This document shows, in pieces, positions 6,839 to 9,432 of a stretch of 9,432 bases of DNA. The translations under genes were made by a program, and so were the position numbers. Every line of letters begins with the position of its first letter. Positions within the stretch are counted from its first letter, which is position 1. Source of the stretch: JBBIVP01 sp037439705 [NCBI: bacterium] (GTDB taxonomy: Bacteria > JBBIVP01); assembly GCA_037439705.1 (NCBI GenBank), contig JBBIVP010000076.1:1-9432 (forward strand), read 5' to 3'. The notes beneath the pieces were generated by a model. It searched no databases, was not told the DNA's origin, and saw only the letters and a program-made list of their open reading frames with translations.

Positions 6839-7842
6839 ACGGAGAAGGTTTCAAGAAAATTGAAAGGGATTACAGGATAGTAAGAGAAATCGGGAAGGGA
6901 GGAATGTCAGTTGTATATGAGGGTTATCAACCATCTTTAAAAAGAAAAGTGGCAATAAAGGTTCTTCAGAAGGACATGAGAAACCCGGAAATATATCAGA
7001 GGTTTTTCTCAGAGGCACTTGCCCTTGCAAAGCTTTCCCATGAAAGCATTGTTGACATAATTGACCTCATAGATGAGGACGATGCCAGCTACATAATTAT
7101 GGAGTTCATAAATGGTAAAACGCTCGGTGAAATCATAAAAAAGTTTGGTCCCCTTTCTTACGAACTTGCTGGTAGCATAGCTTTAAAGATAGCAAACGCT
7201 TTGGAGCACATCCATGAGGTGGGGATAGTCCACAGAGACTTAAAGCCAGGAAACATAATGGTTACCCCAAACGGAACGGCGAAAGTAATGGATTTTGGAA
7301 TTGCTCACCATCCAGATGTTTTGAAGGGTCTCACGAGAACAGGGGTGATGATGGGAACTCCTTCTTATATGTCTCCTGAACAGGTGAGGGGAGAAAAGGT
7401 AGATGCTCGTTCGGACATATTTTCCTTTGGTGCCATTCTTTATGAAATGGTCTGCGGAAAGAAGGCTTTTGATGCGGAAACAGAAGGAAAACTTATTGAA
7501 AAAATTCTCAAAGCAAATTATGTTTCTCCCAGATTTTACAGAAAAAAAATTCCCCGACCGCTGGTAAAAATTATTGGAAAATGTTTGAAAAGAAGACCGT
7601 CTCAGAGGTATGAAAATGTAAAGGAACTCATTCATGACATTGAGCAATTTCTTTTGAAATACGGGATTTCAAATCCTACAAGAGTTATTGGAGAGTTTAT
7701 GAGAAATCCCGAAGAATATATGAAATTTTATGAGGCATCAGCTTTTAGAATGAGACTCAAAACCGCTATTAACTGGATAATTCTCGCAATTATTGCTGGA
7801 GCAATGCTCGGTATCTTTCTTAAAATTTTTAATATCATATAG
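6835..7842 (+). CDS. Hanks-type serine/threonine protein kinase with C-terminal membrane anchor
   Basis: A 335-residue protein with a complete kinase domain (about 13-275). It has a GKGGMSVVY glycine loop (20-28), VAIKV with K42, a likely helix-C glutamate E60, the catalytic loop HRDLKPGN (133-140), DFG (153-155), an activation segment with Thr/Ser residues (TRTGVMMGTPSYMSPE), the DARSDIFSFG helix-F motif, and the RPSQR arginine. All catalytic residues are present. A linker of roughly 35 residues leads to a basic patch (RMRLK) and one hydrophobic segment (about 311-332) ending at the C-terminus. This predicts a cytoplasmic kinase held in the membrane by its tail, with no PASTA or other extracytoplasmic sensor. 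It starts at TTG overlapping the phosphatase stop. It is shorter than PrkC/PknB kinases because of the missing external part, not because of a frameshift. Confidence 0.94.
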   Translation: MNGEGFKKIERDYRIVREIGKGGMSVVYEGYQPSLKRKVAIKVLQKDMRNPEIYQRFFSEALALAKLSHESIVDIIDLIDEDDASYIIMEFINGKTLGEIIKKFGPLSYELAGSIALKIANALEHIHEVGIVHRDLKPGNIMVTPNGTAKVMDFGIAHHPDVLKGLTRTGVMMGTPSYMSPEQVRGEKVDARSDIFSFGAILYEMVCGKKAFDAETEGKLIEKILKANYVSPRFYRKKIPRPLVKIIGKCLKRRPSQRYENVKELIHDIEQFLLKYGISNPTRVIGEFMRNPEEYMKFYEASAFRMRLKTAINWIILAIIAGAMLGIFLKIFNII

Positions 7843-7893
7843 AAGCCCGTGTCAAAAATTGGACAATTTATGAAAAATGGTATAACTATTAGT

Positions 7894-7913
7894 AATCCAG
7901 CGGTGGTTTTTTT
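7894..7913 (+). terminator. Possible weak intrinsic terminator after the kinase
   Basis: A small stem (CCA at 7897-7899 with TGG at 7904-7906, extended by two A-T pairs across a mismatch) is followed by seven T (7907-7913). The T tract is good, but the stem is too short to be convincing. Confidence 0.25.
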
Positions 7914-7923
7914 GTATTTATCT

Positions 7924-7951
7924 TTGGCATAAAAATTGTAAATTTTATAGA
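7924..7951 (+). promoter_or_regulatory. Candidate promoter reading right into the GC-rich hairpin element
   Basis: TTGGCA (7924-7929) and TATAGA (7946-7951) are separated by 16 bp. Transcription would start near 7957-7959, at the first bases of the hairpin's 5' arm. The product would be either a discrete structured RNA or a leader of about 130 nt for the downstream sfsA-DUF123 gene, which lacks a clear ribosome site or nearer promoter. Confidence 0.4.
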
Positions 7952-7953
7952 TG

Positions 7954-8043
7954 AGCCTGCCTCTCTCGTGCTTAAGGGTTTGTCCCGGCAGGTAGAGGCG
8001 GAGAGATGACCGGAGAGACAACCCTCACACGGAGAGGCGGGTT
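7954..8043. ncRNA. GC-rich long-hairpin element: candidate small RNA or structured leader
   Basis: About 63% of bases 7956-8041 are G or C by hand count, in a clearly AT-rich neighbourhood. The element folds nearly end to end. Bases 7956-7965 (CCTGCCTCTC) pair with 8032-8041 (GAGAGGCGGG), extendable by two pairs. CGTG (7967-7970) pairs with CACG (8028-8031). AGGGTT-GTC (7975-7984, one bulge) pairs with GACAACCCT (8017-8025). CCGG (7985-7988) pairs with CCGG (8010-8013), leaving a 21-nt purine-rich loop. Neither strand is coding. I compared it by eye with SRP RNA, tmRNA, lysine and glycine riboswitches and tRNA, and recognised none of them. The strand is undecided because a promoter-like sequence points inward from each side. 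A long terminator or a dispersed palindromic repeat is the alternative. Confidence 0.45.
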
Positions 8044-8052
8044 ATTTTATTT

Positions 8053-8081
8053 ATTATATCAGATAAAATTATGAAATGCAA
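8053..8081 (-). promoter_or_regulatory. Candidate promoter reading left into the GC-rich hairpin element
   Basis: On the minus strand TTGCAT (8076-8081) lies 17 bp from a perfect TATAAT (8053-8058), with a predicted start near 8046. The transcript would run immediately into the hairpin and would display a pyrimidine-rich apical loop containing CUCUCC. By consensus this is the better of the two inward promoters, but no U-tract terminator follows the hairpin on this strand. Confidence 0.4.
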
Positions 8082-8089
8082 GTTTTTGA

Positions 8090-9211
8090 ATGAAAATTGA
8101 TAAAGAAACAAAAGGGACATTCCTTGAAAGAATTAATCGCTTTCTTGTAAAGGTTAAAGTAAATGGAAAGGCTCATTTTGCCTATCTTCCAAACCCGGGG
8201 CGTCTGCTGGAACTTCTGATAAAGGGAAGAGAACTAATTTTGAGCAAAACAGGTGGCGGAAAATTTAAATATGTAGTTATCGGCTGTATAAAAGATGGAT
8301 ACCCTGTCCTCCTCCATACCCATCTGACAAATAAAATTGTTCGTAAACTTATTGAAGATAAAAAAATTCCATTTTTAAAGGATTACAGAGTCATACAACA
8401 TGAGGTTCCCTTTAACAGATCAAAATTTGACTTTCTGCTGGAGAAAGAAGAAAAGGAAAAACTTTTCCTTGAAGTAAAAACCTGCACCCTTTTTGGAAAA
8501 GATGTGGCCATGTTTCCGGATGCAGTTAGCGAGAGAGGAAGAAGACATTTATATGAACTATCTCAAGCGACAGAACATGGGGTCAAGGGTGGTTGTCTCT
8601 TTGTTGTTATGAATCCTGAGTTAAAATATTTTCTCCCCGCATATCACATTGACTTTGAGTTTGCTAAAACATTCCTTCAGCTCAGAAACAAAATAAATCT
8701 GTGGGCAATTTCGGTAAGATTTACGAATGATTTTAAAGAGCCTGAGGTAGTAAGGGAACTGGAAATCCCTTACGAGATTATTGAAAGGGAAGCGCAGGAC
8801 AGGGGAGCGTATTTTTTGAACGTTGAGGTTCCATCTAAAAAGCTCAAAATCGGGGGGCTCGGAAAAATATCTTTCAAAAAGGGATCTTACATCTATGTGG
8901 GTTCAGCACGAAAAAACCTTGAGGCACGGATAAGAAGGCATTTGAGAAAGAGGAAGAGGTTGAGATGGCACATAGATTATCTTTTAGAAACAGCAAAAAA
9001 AGTCAGAGCAATTCCCATCAGGACATCAAAGGATTTGGAATGCGAGATAGCTCAAAAGTTGTCATCTATTGCAGATGATAAAATTGATGGATTTGGAGCA
9101 GGAGATTGTTCCTGTTCAACGCACCTTTTTTATTTTTCTGAAGACCCCTTAAAAAACGAGAATTTCATAAATATTCTTACATTTTTTATGCTTGATAAAA
9201 TAGTTTCTTAA
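8090..9211 (+). CDS. sfsA: SfsA nuclease fused to a C-terminal DUF123 (GIY-YIG-like) domain
   Basis: A 373-residue two-domain protein. Residues 1 to about 230 are SfsA, a family with an OB-like N-terminal part and a PD-(D/E)XK-type nuclease core reported to bind and cleave DNA/RNA. Visible are FLERINRF and YLPNPGRLLELL, KFDFLL with D114, EVKT with E128 and K130, and the SfsA-specific FPDAVSERGRRHL (D144). From about 237 to 350 is DUF123: DRGAYFL (237-243), the glycine hinge IGGLGKISFKKG, GSYIYVGSA (265-273), RIRRHL, WHIDYLL (293-299) and GFGAGDCSCSTHLFYF (334-349). SfsA alone is about 230 residues, so the C-terminal extension of about 140 is a genuine fusion in one open frame. The ATG has no clear ribosome site. 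The structured element upstream may act as its leader. Confidence 0.92.
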   Translation: MKIDKETKGTFLERINRFLVKVKVNGKAHFAYLPNPGRLLELLIKGRELILSKTGGGKFKYVVIGCIKDGYPVLLHTHLTNKIVRKLIEDKKIPFLKDYRVIQHEVPFNRSKFDFLLEKEEKEKLFLEVKTCTLFGKDVAMFPDAVSERGRRHLYELSQATEHGVKGGCLFVVMNPELKYFLPAYHIDFEFAKTFLQLRNKINLWAISVRFTNDFKEPEVVRELEIPYEIIEREAQDRGAYFLNVEVPSKKLKIGGLGKISFKKGSYIYVGSARKNLEARIRRHLRKRKRLRWHIDYLLETAKKVRAIPIRTSKDLECEIAQKLSSIADDKIDGFGAGDCSCSTHLFYFSEDPLKNENFINILTFFMLDKIVS

Positions 9212-9272
9212 ACTTTTGTGGCAGACAGGTTGTTTTATGGAATATTTTTAGCAAATAGTTTATCGTCCATGC

Positions 9273-9291
9273 TGGCACTTTATGGCACTTT
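9273..9291. repeat. Tandem 9-bp direct repeat, 10-bp period
   Basis: TGGCACTTT occurs at 9273-9281 and again at 9283-9291, one helical turn apart, in noncoding DNA about 60 bp after sfsA. The arrangement suits a same-face protein-binding site. No promoter with good boxes is evident beside it. Confidence 0.5.
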
Positions 9292-9351
9292 TCAATAATT
9301 TTGTTTCAGTTTTATGAATAAGATGAGTAAAGTGGGAAAGTTCTGCCTGCG

Positions 9352-9399
9352 TCTACAAAGAGTGTTCTGAAAAAGCGGGGCTCTCTTGTAGATTTTTTT
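9352..9399 (+). terminator. Terminator-like hairpin with T7 tract
   Basis: TCTACAA (9352-9358) pairs with TTGTAGA (9386-9392). Past one bulged base, AGAG (9359-9362) pairs with CTCT (9381-9384). The 18-nt loop is followed directly by seven T (9393-9399). It reads only on the plus strand. It lies about 140 bp beyond the sfsA stop, so it may end a long sfsA 3' untranslated region or a separate short transcript. Confidence 0.5.
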
Positions 9400-9432
9400 G
9401 AAGGAATTTTTGATTTCTTTGACATAAGACAA

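Larger units (their letters stand above)
9212..9432. other. Right-edge noncoding segment
   Basis: No convincing gene is present. The only open stretch is a 37-codon minus-strand frame (9312-9425) that overlaps the terminator hairpin and matches no family I know. The segment holds the tandem 9-bp repeat and the terminator-like hairpin described separately. Confidence 0.5.

Noticed and set aside
7924-7939. Sigma54-like sequence TGGCATA-N4-TTGTA with correct -24/-12 spacing
   Set aside because: The -12 GC is GT, no activator or sigma54-dependent gene is seen, and the overlapping sigma70-type boxes explain the site as well.
7989-8020. Resemblance to the start of a lysine riboswitch (AGGTAGAGGCG) and GGA-rich CsrA decoy RNAs
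   Set aside because: The remaining conserved lysine-riboswitch segments are absent, the gene context does not fit, and the three CGGAGAG copies are not presented in separate hairpin loops.
7728-8021. 97-codon minus-strand open frame across the kinase end and the GC-rich element
   Set aside because: It is antisense to the kinase membrane segment, which explains its hydrophobic translation, and it crosses the structured element. There is no family match.
9272-9287. Sigma54-like pair of TGGCAC elements
   Set aside because: The distance between the GG and GC dinucleotides is one base too short for sigma54, which tolerates little variation.
9312-9425. 37-codon minus-strand open frame beginning at ATG 9425
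   Set aside because: It overlaps the terminator hairpin and T tract, has no visible ribosome site and matches no family I know; its composition looks like noncoding DNA.

Overview
The window looks like the chromosome of an AT-rich bacterium, probably a thermophile. Arg is mostly AGA/AGG, Ile is often ATA, and the proteins are rich in Lys, Glu and Ile. ScpA/ScpB, a bacterial-type TrpRS and a PP2C/Hanks-kinase pair argue for Bacteria. I cannot name the phylum. Nearly all of the window is compact coding sequence. There are no tRNA or rRNA genes, CRISPR arrays or transposase genes that I can see.

Layout. (1) On the minus strand at the left edge are a truncated zinc-ribbon gene (1-114) and, 4 nt upstream of it, a PHP-family metallohydrolase (119-769). 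(2) A 100-bp divergent promoter region (770-869) separates these from a tightly packed plus-strand operon: long-chain acyl-CoA synthetase, trpS, scpA and scpB (870-4900). Its junctions are a 2-nt gap, an ATGA overlap and a 32-nt overlap. (3) A minus-strand pair, a LOG/SLOG-fold protein (5500-6033) followed by a DUF429 RNase H-fold protein (4881-5525), overlap each other by 26 nt. The pair meets scpB tail to tail with a 20-nt overlap. (4) A second divergent promoter region (6034-6115) leads into a PP2C phosphatase and a Ser/Thr kinase that share a TTGA junction. These are a cognate phosphatase/kinase pair, and the kinase carries a C-terminal membrane anchor. (5) A 247-bp gap (7843-8089) holds a GC-rich element able to form a long hairpin, with a promoter-like sequence on each side pointing inward. 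(6) Next is an SfsA nuclease fused to a C-terminal DUF123 (GIY-YIG-like) domain (8090-9211). (7) The last 221 bp are noncoding, with a tandem 9-bp repeat and a terminator-like hairpin.

Points of most interest. The first is the structured GC-rich element at 7954-8043, a candidate small RNA or regulatory leader. The second is a perfect 13-bp dyad lying exactly between the -35 and -10 of the phosphatase/kinase promoter. The third is that several genes appear to have leaderless or nearly leaderless starts: good promoters place the transcription start at or within a few bases of the start codon, and no Shine-Dalgarno is visible. The fourth is the SfsA-DUF123 fusion. The fifth is the overlapping SLOG/DUF429 gene pair, whose role is unknown. 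Most protein assignments rest on clear family motifs. All promoter and RNA calls are by-eye inference.
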